Origin: Oceanimonas sp052119705
GTDB taxonomy: Bacteria; Pseudomonadota; Gammaproteobacteria; Enterobacterales; Aeromonadaceae
Direction: 5' to 3'
Assembly: GCF_052119705.1 (NCBI RefSeq)
Contig: NZ_JBGQOP010000009.1
Coordinates: forward strand, 1 to 64,000
Length of the DNA: 64,000 nt
Position 1 is the stretch's first letter. Every line of letters starts with the position of its first letter. The notes under the pieces were generated by a model. It was not told where the DNA came from and did no database searches. It saw nothing but the letters and a program-made list of their open reading frames with translations. Both the position numbers and the translations under genes were made by a program. Positions 36,520 to 45,124 of this stretch are shown here, piece by piece.

Positions 36520-38754
36520 ATGCTTACATTTAGGCTCAGCAGCCTTTATACCCTGATGGCGTTTATCTGTATTTTTGCAGCAGGGTCTTATTACACTTAT
36601 CTAAATATTGAGGCTCGCCACAAAGAGCAGCAACGCTCAATGGAAGAGGTAGTGAGTACTCAAGCCTCCGCCATAGAGCGGCATCTCACTCATTCATTAT
36701 CATCGACTTATATTCTTGCCCAAGAAGTGCGGCGCAGTAACGGCCGGTTCAAGGATTTCAACAGTTTTGCTAAAGAAGTGATGCAGACTATAGGCGGTGT
36801 CTCCAGCCTGCAGCTGGCCCCTAACGGCATCACTCAGCAAATTTATCCACTGGCGGGCAATGAAAAGGGCATTGGTCATAACCTGTTGCTAAGTGATACG
36901 CGCAGTAAGGAGGCCTGGCAAGCGATCGACAGTAAAACCTTAACCTTGGCGGGCCCCTTTATGCTGGTACAGGGCCGTATGGGCATACTGGTGCGAAACC
37001 CCGTTTTTCTTGAGAACAACGGCGAGCCCTATTTTTGGGGGTTTGCGACGGCATTGCTTTATCTGGATGATCTATTGTCATTTACAGCGATCGATCAACT
37101 CGATCGTAAAGGCTATGCCTTTGAACTATCGCGTTTACATCCAGATACTAAGCAGATGACTATTTTTGCCCGCTCCAGTAAGGATCTTACTGAGCAGCAG
37201 GTAAGAAAAATAATTAAGGTTCCAAATGGGGAATGGTTCCTCGCGATGGACAGGCCCATCAACTTCACCTTGCAAATTATGCTGGGCACCCTGCTCAGCC
37301 TGCTTACGGCTGGCCTATTTTCGCTGCTAATACGCCGTATCCTGTTAGAGCCAGAGCGGTTAAGAGCACTGATAAAAATACAAACTAGTCGCTTGGAACA
37401 GTTGGCTTTTTTTGATGAACTCACGGGTTTGGCTAATCGGCGCTTTCTTACCGAGCAGTTAGATCAGGCCATGTTGAATATTCGACGTGGGGGTGGCGGC
37501 CTAGCATTACTTTACCTAGATCTAGATGACTTTAAACGCATCAACGACTCCACCGGACACCATGATGGTGATCGATTACTGATCGAAGTCGCTCAACGAC
37601 TGAAAGCCACAGTAAGAGAGTGTGATCTCGTCGGCCGCTTAGGAGGGGACGAATTTGCGGTGGTCTTGATGCACATAGAAAGCGTCGAACATGTACGCCT
37701 AGTTGCCGAAAAAATTATTGTCAATATAGGTCTACCGGTACAGTTGGCTCAAAATGAAGCCATAGTAGGCGCCAGCATTGGGATTACATTAGCACCACAA
37801 GATGGCATCAGCAGTGGTGAGTTATTGCGCAATGCCGACTTGGCCATGTATGAATCAAAACGAGCGGGCAGAAATCAGCTTTCTTTTTACAACATAGCGA
37901 TGCAAGAGCAGGCGCTGTACTCGATACGGCTCGAAGAAGAGTTACGTCGGGCCTTGGTCCGAGAAGAATTTTCGCTGGTCTTTCAACCCATAGTTGCCCT
38001 GAGCAATGGGCTGACCGAAAAGTTTGAAGCCTTACTACGCTGGCATCAACCAGAACGAGGTATGCAAAACCCAGGCAGCTTTATTAAGATTGCGGAGCAA
38101 ACGGGATTGATAGTGCCCATTGGTTACTGGGTAATAGAAGCGGCCTGTGGTTTTATTCAGCAACAAATGCAAGCCGAGCTCAGCGTAAAGCCGGTGGCGG
38201 TGAACTTGAGCGTCTGTCAGCTACGCGAACCTGAATTTGCGAATAGGGTTGAAGCCCTATTAGCGCGTTGCCAGATTACGCCCAGCTTGCTTGAACTGGA
38301 AATTACCGAGTCCATGCTGATGGAGAATGTCGAGCTTGCCATGATGCTGATAGCTAACCTGAGGCGCCTAGGGATACGCATCTCGATTGATGACTTTGGC
38401 ACCGGCTATTCTTCGCTATCGCAATTACGCCTTGTTCCGGTCGATATCCTAAAAATCGACCGTTCCTTTATCATAAACCTAGAAACCAGTCCCATTGATC
38501 GCCAGATGGTTGAGGCCATGACCATAATGGTACATAAGCTGGGGCTAAAAGTGGTGGCCGAAGGCATTGAAACCGCTGCACAGTTGAGGTTTCTGAAAAA
38601 GATCGGCTGTGATTATGGGCAAGGCTTTCTGCTTGCGAGACCTTTGGTGCCCGAGCAAGCGCTGCAATATTGGGGATTTGCTGAGTTAGCGCCGAGCGAG
38701 CAGATCCCCATGGAGACAGACTCAGAATGGCGGCCAGCAAATAATACGGCATAA
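36520..38754 (+). CDS. Membrane-bound GGDEF-EAL protein (c-di-GMP metabolism)
   Basis: Bifunctional-type c-di-GMP protein of 744 residues. A signal-anchor helix (about 8-26) and a second helix (about 250-272) enclose a periplasmic sensor domain of roughly 220 residues. The GGDEF domain has an intact active site GGDEF (375-379) and inhibitory I-site RECD (366-369). The EAL domain has E503-A504-L505, ITESMLM, IDDFGTGYSS and VVAEGIET, so both activities may be functional. Monocistronic. The ligand of the sensor domain is unknown. Confidence 0.9.
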   Translation: MLTFRLSSLYTLMAFICIFAAGSYYTYLNIEARHKEQQRSMEEVVSTQASAIERHLTHSLSSTYILAQEVRRSNGRFKDFNSFAKEVMQTIGGVSSLQLAPNGITQQIYPLAGNEKGIGHNLLLSDTRSKEAWQAIDSKTLTLAGPFMLVQGRMGILVRNPVFLENNGEPYFWGFATALLYLDDLLSFTAIDQLDRKGYAFELSRLHPDTKQMTIFARSSKDLTEQQVRKIIKVPNGEWFLAMDRPINFTLQIMLGTLLSLLTAGLFSLLIRRILLEPERLRALIKIQTSRLEQLAFFDELTGLANRRFLTEQLDQAMLNIRRGGGGLALLYLDLDDFKRINDSTGHHDGDRLLIEVAQRLKATVRECDLVGRLGGDEFAVVLMHIESVEHVRLVAEKIIVNIGLPVQLAQNEAIVGASIGITLAPQDGISSGELLRNADLAMYESKRAGRNQLSFYNIAMQEQALYSIRLEEELRRALVREEFSLVFQPIVALSNGLTEKFEALLRWHQPERGMQNPGSFIKIAEQTGLIVPIGYWVIEAACGFIQQQMQAELSVKPVAVNLSVCQLREPEFANRVEALLARCQITPSLLELEITESMLMENVELAMMLIANLRRLGIRISIDDFGTGYSSLSQLRLVPVDILKIDRSFIINLETSPIDRQMVEAMTIMVHKLGLKVVAEGIETAAQLRFLKKIGCDYGQGFLLARPLVPEQALQYWGFAELAPSEQIPMETDSEWRPANNTA

Positions 38755-38800
38755 CGCATGTGGATGTTGGGCCAGCAGTTTTTACTTAGCGATCCAAGAC

Positions 38801-39233
38801 TTTTTTGCCACTGCACGCACGGAAAATAGGCTAAGAGCTACCTGATTACCCACAAAGCTCAGCCATATATCAGTGAGTTCAGTATCAATAAATTCAATAG
38901 GTTACATGGAGGTGCCGCCTCTTCGGTAAAGAATATGAGGCTCAGTTTGGTGTTTTGACCTTGTAGGGGCCAATTTATTCGGCCCGGTTTGGTGTTTTGG
39001 TCTAAATCTAAACCTCAGTAACAGCCAGCAAAGCTGGCCAGCCGAATAAATTGGCTGCTACAAAGAACAAACCAAAACAACGCGCATCATGGCTGAAGTT
39101 CATACGTAATCAGGAAGAGCTAAGAGATAAGAGCCAAACGGAAAACACTCCTGGGGTAGCATCTTAATCTCCATCAATTTCGCTCACTTACCTCTTTTGC
39201 ACTGGCTTACGTCCGTGGACTCTATGGCAAAAA
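38801..39233. repeat. Dispersed CCACGGAA repeat, copy 2, interrupted by a MITE
   Basis: The left end is TTTTTTGCCACTGCACGCACGG. The right end is CGTCCGTGGACTCTATGGC plus AAAAA, again imperfectly inverted. It occupies most of the gap between the GGDEF-EAL gene and thpR (38755-39334). No gene is seen in that gap. Confidence 0.55.
38841..39114. mobile_element. MITE-like element, copy 2 (274 bp)
   Basis: Ends are CCTGATTACCCA...CTCAGCCATAT and its inverted partner, close to copy 1. They are flanked by a perfect 8-bp duplication AAGAGCTA (38833-38840 and 39115-39122). The interior palindrome has TTGTAGGGGCCAATTTATTCGG on one side and CCGAATAAATTGGCTGCTAC on the other. Its arms differ in sequence from copy 1 while staying self-complementary. 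Non-coding. Confidence 0.85.
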
Positions 39234-39334
39234 TAAGGTGTAGCACTGGGTTTTTTCTTTGAGACACGGCATCCTAACCTATAACCGCCTCTGTTATGCC
39301 GAACCACATAGAACCATAAGGGACCCATCCTAAG

Positions 39335-39880
39335 ATGCCAGATGACACCCGATTATTTTTAGCCTTTCCCGCAGCAGAGCTGACGGCACCACTTTGCCAG
39401 CTACAAGAGGGGCTGCAAGAGCAACTAGCCCTGCCCAGCCGGCGCATTCCTGCCAGCCAGTTTCATTTAACGCTACGTTTCTTAGGCCAACTCAACGCCA
39501 CTCAGCATCATTCTTTGCTAAGACAATTGCCGACCCTCACCCTGTCCGGCTTTACATTACAGCTTGATAAGCTCGGCTATTTTCCCAGTGCCAATGTGCT
39601 CTGGCTCGGCCCCAGTGAGGTGCCGCAAGCACTCAGCGACTTATATCAAGACTTACTATTGCGCTGTGCTTCTTTGCGCCTAGCCCCACCGCACAAAGCC
39701 TATCGGCCACACATTAGTTTGTATCGTCAAACCGAGTTGTCAGATTTATCGGCGCTGCCAAGTATTAGCCCTATCATTTTTCGCCCGCGCCAACTGGCTT
39801 TATATAGTTCTGTGCCCAGCGCCTTGGGTCATGATTACCACATTGAAGCCAGCTGGCCTCTCACTGACTGTGAGGGGTGA
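39335..39880 (+). CDS. thpR: RNA 2',3'-cyclic phosphodiesterase (LigT)
   Basis: 2H-phosphoesterase of 181 residues that opens 2',3'-cyclic ends and can ligate tRNA halves in vitro. The two catalytic HxT/S motifs are visible as FHLTLRFLG (about 45-53) and HISLYRQ (about 126-132). Neighbours hrpB and sfsA match the E. coli order apart from the inserted GGDEF-EAL gene. The last codons and the stop are formed by the start of a TGAGGGG heptad array, so the C-terminus may have been altered by the repeat. Confidence 0.9.
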   Translation: MPDDTRLFLAFPAAELTAPLCQLQEGLQEQLALPSRRIPASQFHLTLRFLGQLNATQHHSLLRQLPTLTLSGFTLQLDKLGYFPSANVLWLGPSEVPQALSDLYQDLLLRCASLRLAPPHKAYRPHISLYRQTELSDLSALPSISPIIFRPRQLALYSSVPSALGHDYHIEASWPLTDCEG

Positions 39881-39919
39881 GGGGTGAGGGGTGAGGGGTG
39901 AGGAGTGAAAGGTGAGGCG
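39871..39919 (+). repeat. Heptad array, seven units, at the thpR 3' end
   Basis: Four TGAGGGG units (39871-39898) are followed by TGAGGAG, TGAAAGG and TGAGGCG (to 39919). The second unit supplies the thpR stop codon at 39878. It is the longest array in the window. Confidence 0.9.
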
Positions 39920-39936
39920 TAGAACCTACGGCGTCG

Positions 39937-40683
39937 CTACAGCAAAAACGGCACTTGTTCGACTAACTGCATGCCATCGGGGCTAATATGGGCGCGCCAA
40001 GCTAGGCATTCCACCCCAAGCGCCATAGCCTCGGCGACCAGCGCCCCGTAGGTAGGATCCAGATGCTGGGCCGGGCTCACTCGTGCAATGCCGGTGTGTA
40101 ATACGCAAAACAGCAGCACGGCTCTGTGACCATCCCGCACACACTGCATCAGCTCACGCACGTGCTTTTGTGCACGCTCGCTCTTAGTGTCAGGAAAGTA
40201 GCCTTGCCCAGCTTCATGGTTCAAGCCGTCAGCTACACCCTCAGCTAGCGCTTGGTCATCAAGAAGGGTCACGCTTTTCACTTCCACATAGCAGTCAGGC
40301 GAACCCTCAGCCCGCAATAAGAAGTCGATACGACTGTTTTCGCTGCCATAGCGTACCTCTGCCATCACCTGCGTATAATGCGCTAAGGGCGCTATGGTGT
40401 GATTGGCCAGCGCTTCGGCTACCAGCGCATTGGCTTGATTGGTGTTCACACAAATAAACTGATGTTGCTGGTTTTGCACTAGCTCCCAAGTGTGGGCATA
40501 TTTGCGTTTAAGATTATTGGAGGTCGAAAAATAGACAGTCCACCCCGGTTCGGCACAGCCGGTCATCTTGCCGGTGTTGGGGCAATGGATGGTCAAGGTT
40601 TGACCATTGACGTTTACGTCCGCTAAAAAGCGTTTATAGCGCTGGACTAATACACCAGACTGCAATGAAGATGAAAACTGCAC
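39937..40683 (-). CDS. sfsA: DNA/RNA nuclease SfsA (sugar fermentation stimulation)
   Basis: SfsA-family protein of 248 residues. An OB-like N-terminus with VQRYKRFLADV and HCPNTGKMTGCAEPG is followed by a PD-(D/E)XK-like nuclease core (SRIDFLLRA; CYVEVKSVTLL). The GTG at 40683 aligns with the E. coli start and has AGG seven bases upstream. The ATG at 40701 lacks a ribosome site, but cannot be excluded. Divergent from dksA, as expected from conserved synteny. Confidence 0.85.
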   Translation of the reverse strand: MQFSSSLQSGVLVQRYKRFLADVNVNGQTLTIHCPNTGKMTGCAEPGWTVYFSTSNNLKRKYAHTWELVQNQQHQFICVNTNQANALVAEALANHTIAPLAHYTQVMAEVRYGSENSRIDFLLRAEGSPDCYVEVKSVTLLDDQALAEGVADGLNHEAGQGYFPDTKSERAQKHVRELMQCVRDGHRAVLLFCVLHTGIARVSPAQHLDPTYGALVAEAMALGVECLAWRAHISPDGMQLVEQVPFLL

Positions 40684-40996
40684 ACTCACACCTATAGTCA
40701 TACGTTAAATAGTTAAACAAACCCACTTGTCTGGCGACTTGCCTCTTGAAAACCTGCTTTATGGCCCCAATATTGTGGAAGCATCAAGTAGTACCTTACT
40801 TAATAACACAAGACTGAGACGCTTGATCAGATAAGAATGAGACCTTATTTAACCTGAATAAAGTGCTCCTCGTCTTGTTTCTCGTAGATTTTTCACTGAA
40901 ATAGCACGGCAAAAATTGCCTTGTGAATAGGCTTTCTGCTATAGATAGCCGCTCAAAAATTTGGTTGGCGCAATATTGCTTCTGAGGAGATACAGA

Positions 40997-41449
40997 ATGC
41001 CAGCAGTCGAAATCAAGAAATCTCTCGGTATTCTGGCCATCGCCGGTGTTGAGGCCTATCAGGCAAAGCCCGATGAAGAATACATGAATGATGCGCAGAA
41101 AACGCACTTTCGTAAAATTCTGGGCGCTTGGCGCACGCAGTTGCGCGAAGAAGTCGATCGCACCGTGGGCTACATGAAAGATGAGGCCGCTAACTTCCCC
41201 GATCCGGTGGACAGAGCGGCTCAAGAAGAAGAATTTGCACTTGAACTACGTGCGCGTGATAGAGAACGCAAACTGATCAAGAAAATCGAAAAAACCCTGC
41301 AGAAAATCGAAGAAGACGATTTTGGTTACTGTGAGCACTGTGGTGTAGAAATTGGCATTCGTCGTCTGGAAGCCAGACCGACCGCCGATTTATGCATAGA
41401 TTGTAAAACGCTTGCCGAAATCAAAGAAAAACAGATGGCCGGCTACTAA
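40997..41449 (+). CDS. dksA: RNA polymerase-binding transcription factor DksA
   Basis: Secondary-channel regulator that works with ppGpp on rRNA and amino-acid promoters, 150 residues. A coiled coil (about 35-108) carries the tip motif DEAANFPDPVDRAAQEEE. The four-Cys zinc finger is CEHCG...CIDC (about 114-138). The ATG at 40997 follows GAGGAGATAC. An upstream in-frame start at 40961 is not supported. gluQ follows 10 bases later. A link to the rRNA promoters at the left edge is expected functionally. Confidence 0.97.
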   Translation: MPAVEIKKSLGILAIAGVEAYQAKPDEEYMNDAQKTHFRKILGAWRTQLREEVDRTVGYMKDEAANFPDPVDRAAQEEEFALELRARDRERKLIKKIEKTLQKIEEDDFGYCEHCGVEIGIRRLEARPTADLCIDCKTLAEIKEKQMAGY

Positions 41450-41459
41450 GCATAAGCTC

Positions 41460-42341
41460 ATGAATAACAGTGCGCCCAAGCCTTATATTGGGCGCTTTGC
41501 CCCCTCACCCAGTGGCCCCCTGCATTTTGGTTCCTTAATTGCCGCCTTAGGTAGTTACTTGCAAGCCAAAAGTCATCAGGGAAGCTGGCTGCTACGCATT
41601 GAAGACCTAGACCCACCTCGAGAAGTCTCGGGTGCGGCCGATGATATTCTCTTTACCCTAGATGCCTTTGGTTTACATTGGGATGGCCCCTTGGTCTACC
41701 AAAGCCAGCGCTTGGCCGCTTATCAAGCGGTGCTGGATGACTGGGCAAGCCAAGGGTTAACCTATTATTGCCATTGCAGCCGCAAAATGATTGCCGAAGG
41801 TGGCGGTTTTTATACCGGCCACTGTCGCGCGCTCGGGCTAGGGCCTGCGCACGCGGCAACCCGTTTGGTGATGACTAATCCCGTTTATGAGTTTGTCGAT
41901 CAACTGCAAGGGTGTGTTAAAATACCGCGCGCACTTGCAGAAGAAGATTTTATTGTGCGTCGCCGTGACGGTTTTTATGCGTATAATCTGGCGGTGGTGT
42001 TAGATGACGCGGATGCAGGCATTACCGAAGTAGTGCGCGGAGCCGATTTATTGGAGCCCACAGGCCGACAAATTTCGCTATATCAAAAGCTAAAGGCCCC
42101 TACTCCTAGTTGGCTGCACTTACCCTTGGCAACACTAGCCGGTAATAAATTGTCTAAGCAAAACCATGCAACCGCCTTGGATTTAAACCAAGCGAGTCGT
42201 CAGTTATACCAAGCCCTCGCCTTTTTAGGCCAGGCACCACCGGCCACACTGTGGCAGGAAGACGTAACAGTGGTATTAAACTGGGCTATCGCTCACTGGC
42301 AGTTGCCACAGGTGCCCAGTACCACACACATTGAGTTGTAA
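41460..42341 (+). CDS. gluQ: Glutamyl-Q tRNA(Asp) synthetase
   Basis: Truncated GluRS paralogue that attaches glutamate to queuosine in tRNA-Asp, 293 residues and lacking an anticodon-binding domain. The N-terminal FAPSPSGPLHFGSL replaces HIGH, the zinc site is CHC...Y...C within YYCHCSRKM and YTGHCR, and KLSKQN stands for KMSKS. The ATG at 41460 is used. The frame is open further upstream into dksA but this is not coding. The dksA-gluQ-pcnB order is conserved in gammaproteobacteria. Confidence 0.95.
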   Translation: MNNSAPKPYIGRFAPSPSGPLHFGSLIAALGSYLQAKSHQGSWLLRIEDLDPPREVSGAADDILFTLDAFGLHWDGPLVYQSQRLAAYQAVLDDWASQGLTYYCHCSRKMIAEGGGFYTGHCRALGLGPAHAATRLVMTNPVYEFVDQLQGCVKIPRALAEEDFIVRRRDGFYAYNLAVVLDDADAGITEVVRGADLLEPTGRQISLYQKLKAPTPSWLHLPLATLAGNKLSKQNHATALDLNQASRQLYQALAFLGQAPPATLWQEDVTVVLNWAIAHWQLPQVPSTTHIEL

Positions 42342-42412
42342 TGCGTACAGATCCGCATTTTCAACGCTCGACGCTATGATAACGCGCCGATTTTTTCAGC
42401 TAAAGGCCATAC

Positions 42413-42425
42413 GAGGTGTCCTATT
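42413..42425 (+). promoter_or_regulatory. Ribosome-binding site and AUU start of pcnB
   Basis: GAGG (42413-42416), six bases, then ATT (42423-42425). From ATT the frame is open to the recognised PcnB body and gives IFSQIAGFCKKLLTR, which parallels the E. coli N-terminus MFTRVANFCRKVLSR. E. coli pcnB is known to start at AUU. No ATG, GTG or TTG precedes 42504 with comparable homology. Confidence 0.75.
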
Positions 42426-43832
42426 TTTTCCCAGATTGCTGGCTTTTGTAAGAAGCTACTAACCCGAGCCCCGCAGGCCGGAACGCCCCAGGAGGCACTG
42501 CCGTTGCAACCCGTGCTCTTAACACGCGACCAACACGGTATTTCACGTCAACAAATCAGTGATAACGCCCTTAAAGTGCTGTATCGCCTCAATAAATCTG
42601 GCTTCGAAGCCTATTTAGTCGGCGGTGGCGTACGTGATTTGTTATTGGGCCGCCAGCCTAAAGACTTCGATATCGCCACCAGCGCCACGCCGGAGCAAGT
42701 CAAGCAGCTGTTTAGTAACAGCCGCCTTGTGGGCCGTCGTTTTCGCTTGGCGCACATCTTATTCGGTCGTGATGTGATCGAAGTGGCGACCTTTCGTGGT
42801 CATCATCATGAGGTCAATAACAACAAAAATGTATCATCTCAGTCTTCTGAAGGCATGCTGCTGCGTGACAACGTCTACGGCACCATAGAAGAAGACGCCG
42901 AGCGTCGCGACTTTAGCGTCAATGCTTTGTATTACAACATTGCCGACTTTAGCGTGGTGGGTTTTGCTAATGGTTTGCAAGATCTTGAAAACCGCCGCTT
43001 AGAGCTGATTGGCGACCCAGAAACCCGCTACCGCGAAGATCCGGTGCGTATGATCCGCGCCGTGCGTTTTTCGGCCAAGCTAGGCTTAACCATAAGCCCA
43101 CGCACCGCAGCACCTATCCGTGAGTTAGCGCCGCTGCTTGGGGATATTCCCGCCGCTCGTTTGTTTGAAGAAACCCTAAAATTATTGTTAGCCGGTTACG
43201 GCCTCGAAACTTATCGTCAGTTACAACAATTCGGTTTGTTTGAGCCCTTATTCCCCGAAGCGGCAGAAGTAATGGGCCAGGGTGATAACGACTATCATAA
43301 ATTTTTGGAACTGGCGCTGACCAATACCGACCAGCGCATCGCTCAAGACCTGCGCGTGACCCCGGCTTTCTTGTACGCCGCCCTATTATGGGGCCCAGTA
43401 GAAACCCGCACCCAGCAGTTTATGCACGAAGGCGGCCTCAACTATTACGATGCTTTCTTGCTGGCCATGGACGAAGTGCTGGGCCGCCAAGTGAAGAGCG
43501 TGGCCATACCGCGGCGCTTTAGCTCGGTAGTGCGCGATATCTGGATGTTGCAAGACCGCTTAACTAAGCGCAGCGGCAAACGTCCGCATCGCTTATTAGA
43601 GCATCCTAAGTTTCGTGCCGGGTATGACTTCTTGTTATTGCGCGCCGAGCTGGATCCTAGGCTCAAAGAATTAGCCGACTGGTGGACCGACTTTCAACTG
43701 GCCAATCCGGTGGACCGCCAACAGTTATCTCGTACCGCCCAAGCTCGTCACAATCAGTTTGGCGGCGAAGAGCCGACCAAAGCACCGCGCAAGCGCCCTC
43801 GTCGTCGCCCGCGCAAGAAAAAAGAAGCATGA
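42423..43832 (+). CDS. pcnB: Poly(A) polymerase I
   Basis: Adds 3' poly(A) tails that mark RNAs for decay. Starting at the AUU it has 469 residues. The nucleotidyltransferase signature LVGGGVRDLLLGRQPKDFD with the catalytic DxD-type acids (about 65-83), RRFRLAHILFG, DAERRDFSVNALYYN and the RNA-binding VRMIRAVRFSAKLG are present. A basic C-terminal tail (RKRPRRRPRKKK) is typical. A conventional TTG start at 42504 would cut off 27 residues that resemble the E. coli N-terminus. The end overlaps folK as ATGA. Confidence 0.9.
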   Translation: MFSQIAGFCKKLLTRAPQAGTPQEALPLQPVLLTRDQHGISRQQISDNALKVLYRLNKSGFEAYLVGGGVRDLLLGRQPKDFDIATSATPEQVKQLFSNSRLVGRRFRLAHILFGRDVIEVATFRGHHHEVNNNKNVSSQSSEGMLLRDNVYGTIEEDAERRDFSVNALYYNIADFSVVGFANGLQDLENRRLELIGDPETRYREDPVRMIRAVRFSAKLGLTISPRTAAPIRELAPLLGDIPAARLFEETLKLLLAGYGLETYRQLQQFGLFEPLFPEAAEVMGQGDNDYHKFLELALTNTDQRIAQDLRVTPAFLYAALLWGPVETRTQQFMHEGGLNYYDAFLLAMDEVLGRQVKSVAIPRRFSSVVRDIWMLQDRLTKRSGKRPHRLLEHPKFRAGYDFLLLRAELDPRLKELADWWTDFQLANPVDRQQLSRTAQARHNQFGGEEPTKAPRKRPRRRPRKKKEA

Positions 43833-44314
43833 GTCGAGTGTATGTAGCCTTAGGCGCCAACTTAGGCGAGCCGCTGGCACACATAAAGGCGGCGCAAGCC
43901 GCGCTTTTTGACCTTGCTGTCCCCGGTAGCCTGCGCCACTCGCCACTGTATCAAAGCCAACCTATGGGGCCGGCTGAGCAGCCGCCCTATATTAATGGTG
44001 TGTCTGTATTTGATACTGAATTAGCGCCACACGCACTGTTGGATGCGCTGCAAGCCATAGAGCAAACACAGGGCCGCGTGCGAAAAGATGAGCGTTGGGG
44101 GCCACGTACTCTGGACTTAGATATCTTGTTGTACGACGACTTGATAATGCATGACGACAGATTAACCCTGCCCCACTACGGCATGAAGCAGCGCGAGTTT
44201 GTGCTGTATCCGTTGGCAAGTCTGTGCCCTGAGCTTATTTTGCCTTGTGGTACGGCCCTCACCGAGTTGCTGCGAACTTGCCCCATCAATGGCATGACGC
44301 CACTGCTCTCGTAG
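43829..44314 (+). CDS. folK: HPPK, 2-amino-4-hydroxy-6-hydroxymethyldihydropteridine diphosphokinase
   Basis: Folate-pathway enzyme, 161 residues. VYVALGANLGEP at the N-terminus and the signature RWGPRTLDLDILLYDD (about 90-105), carrying the two Mg-binding Asp residues, identify it. The ATG at 43829 overlaps the pcnB stop, as in E. coli, so translation is probably coupled. panB follows after 15 bases. Confidence 0.95.
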   Translation: MSRVYVALGANLGEPLAHIKAAQAALFDLAVPGSLRHSPLYQSQPMGPAEQPPYINGVSVFDTELAPHALLDALQAIEQTQGRVRKDERWGPRTLDLDILLYDDLIMHDDRLTLPHYGMKQREFVLYPLASLCPELILPCGTALTELLRTCPINGMTPLLS

Positions 44315-44329
44315 TCAAAGGAATCTCTA

Positions 44330-45124
44330 ATGAGTAAAACAACCACAGCCCGCCTGTTAGCGATGAAACGCGATCGGCAAAAAATCGCCATGATCACCGC
44401 CTACGATGCCACCTTTGCCAAAGTGTTTGAGCAAGCCGGAGCCCATGCCATTTTAATTGGCGACTCGCTCGGCATGGTCTTACAAGGCGAAGACAGCACG
44501 CTAAAAGTCACCGTCGAAGAAATGGCTTATCACACCCGTTGTGTGGCCAAAGGCTGCACCACAGCACTGGTGGTCGCCGACTTGCCGTTTATGAGTTACA
44601 GCAATGCAGAGCTTGCCTGCACCAATGCCGCCACGCTAATGCGTGCCGGCGCGCACATGGTGAAACTGGAAGGCGGCGCTTGGCTGAGTGAGACCATCAC
44701 TCAGCTAACTCGCCAAGGCGTGCCTGTGTGTGGCCATTTAGGCTTAACACCGCAATCGGTACACGTGTTTGGTGGCTTTAAGCTGCAAGGCCGCGACTTA
44801 GATCAAGCGGCAAAAATTAAGCAAGATGCCAAGGCGCTTGAAGCCGCCGGCATTCAGCTACTGGTACTGGAATGCGTGCCCAGCCCGCTGGCAAAAGAGA
44901 TTAGCCAATCACTGAGCATTCCGGTGATCGGCATAGGTGCCGGCCCAGATACCGATGGCCAAGTGCTGGTGATGCAAGACGCCTTGGGTCTAACCACAGG
45001 CTACGTCCCTAAGTTCACTAAGAACTTCTTAGCCGAGCACGACAGCGTACAAGCTGCCATCAGCGCTTACGTGTGTGAGGTGGCAGAAGGCCGCTTCCCC
45101 GGCCCAGAACACAGCTTCAATTAA
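44330..45124 (+). CDS. panB: 3-methyl-2-oxobutanoate hydroxymethyltransferase
   Basis: First committed enzyme of pantothenate synthesis, making ketopantoate from 2-oxoisovalerate and methylene-THF. The 264 residues include MITAYDATFAKVFEQAG, the Mg-binding GDSLGMVLQG (about 44) and VKLEGG (about 113), VPVCGHLGLTPQSVH and VIGIGAGPDTDGQVLV. Preceded by AAAGGA. The stop codon lies inside a 21-base AT-rich palindrome separating it from panC. Confidence 0.97.
   Translation: MSKTTTARLLAMKRDRQKIAMITAYDATFAKVFEQAGAHAILIGDSLGMVLQGEDSTLKVTVEEMAYHTRCVAKGCTTALVVADLPFMSYSNAELACTNAATLMRAGAHMVKLEGGAWLSETITQLTRQGVPVCGHLGLTPQSVHVFGGFKLQGRDLDQAAKIKQDAKALEAAGIQLLVLECVPSPLAKEISQSLSIPVIGIGAGPDTDGQVLVMQDALGLTTGYVPKFTKNFLAEHDSVQAAISAYVCEVAEGRFPGPEHSFN

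Noticed and set aside
36490..36520. Possible c-di-GMP (GEMM) riboswitch before the GGDEF-EAL gene, because GGCAAACC occurs
   Set aside because: Only this 8-mer matches. The rest of the GEMM core (CACGCACAGG, GACGCAAAGC) is absent and the 5-bp hairpin lies too close to the start codon.
39871..39919. CRISPR-like array
   Set aside because: Units are 7 bp, contiguous and without spacers, and no cas genes are present.
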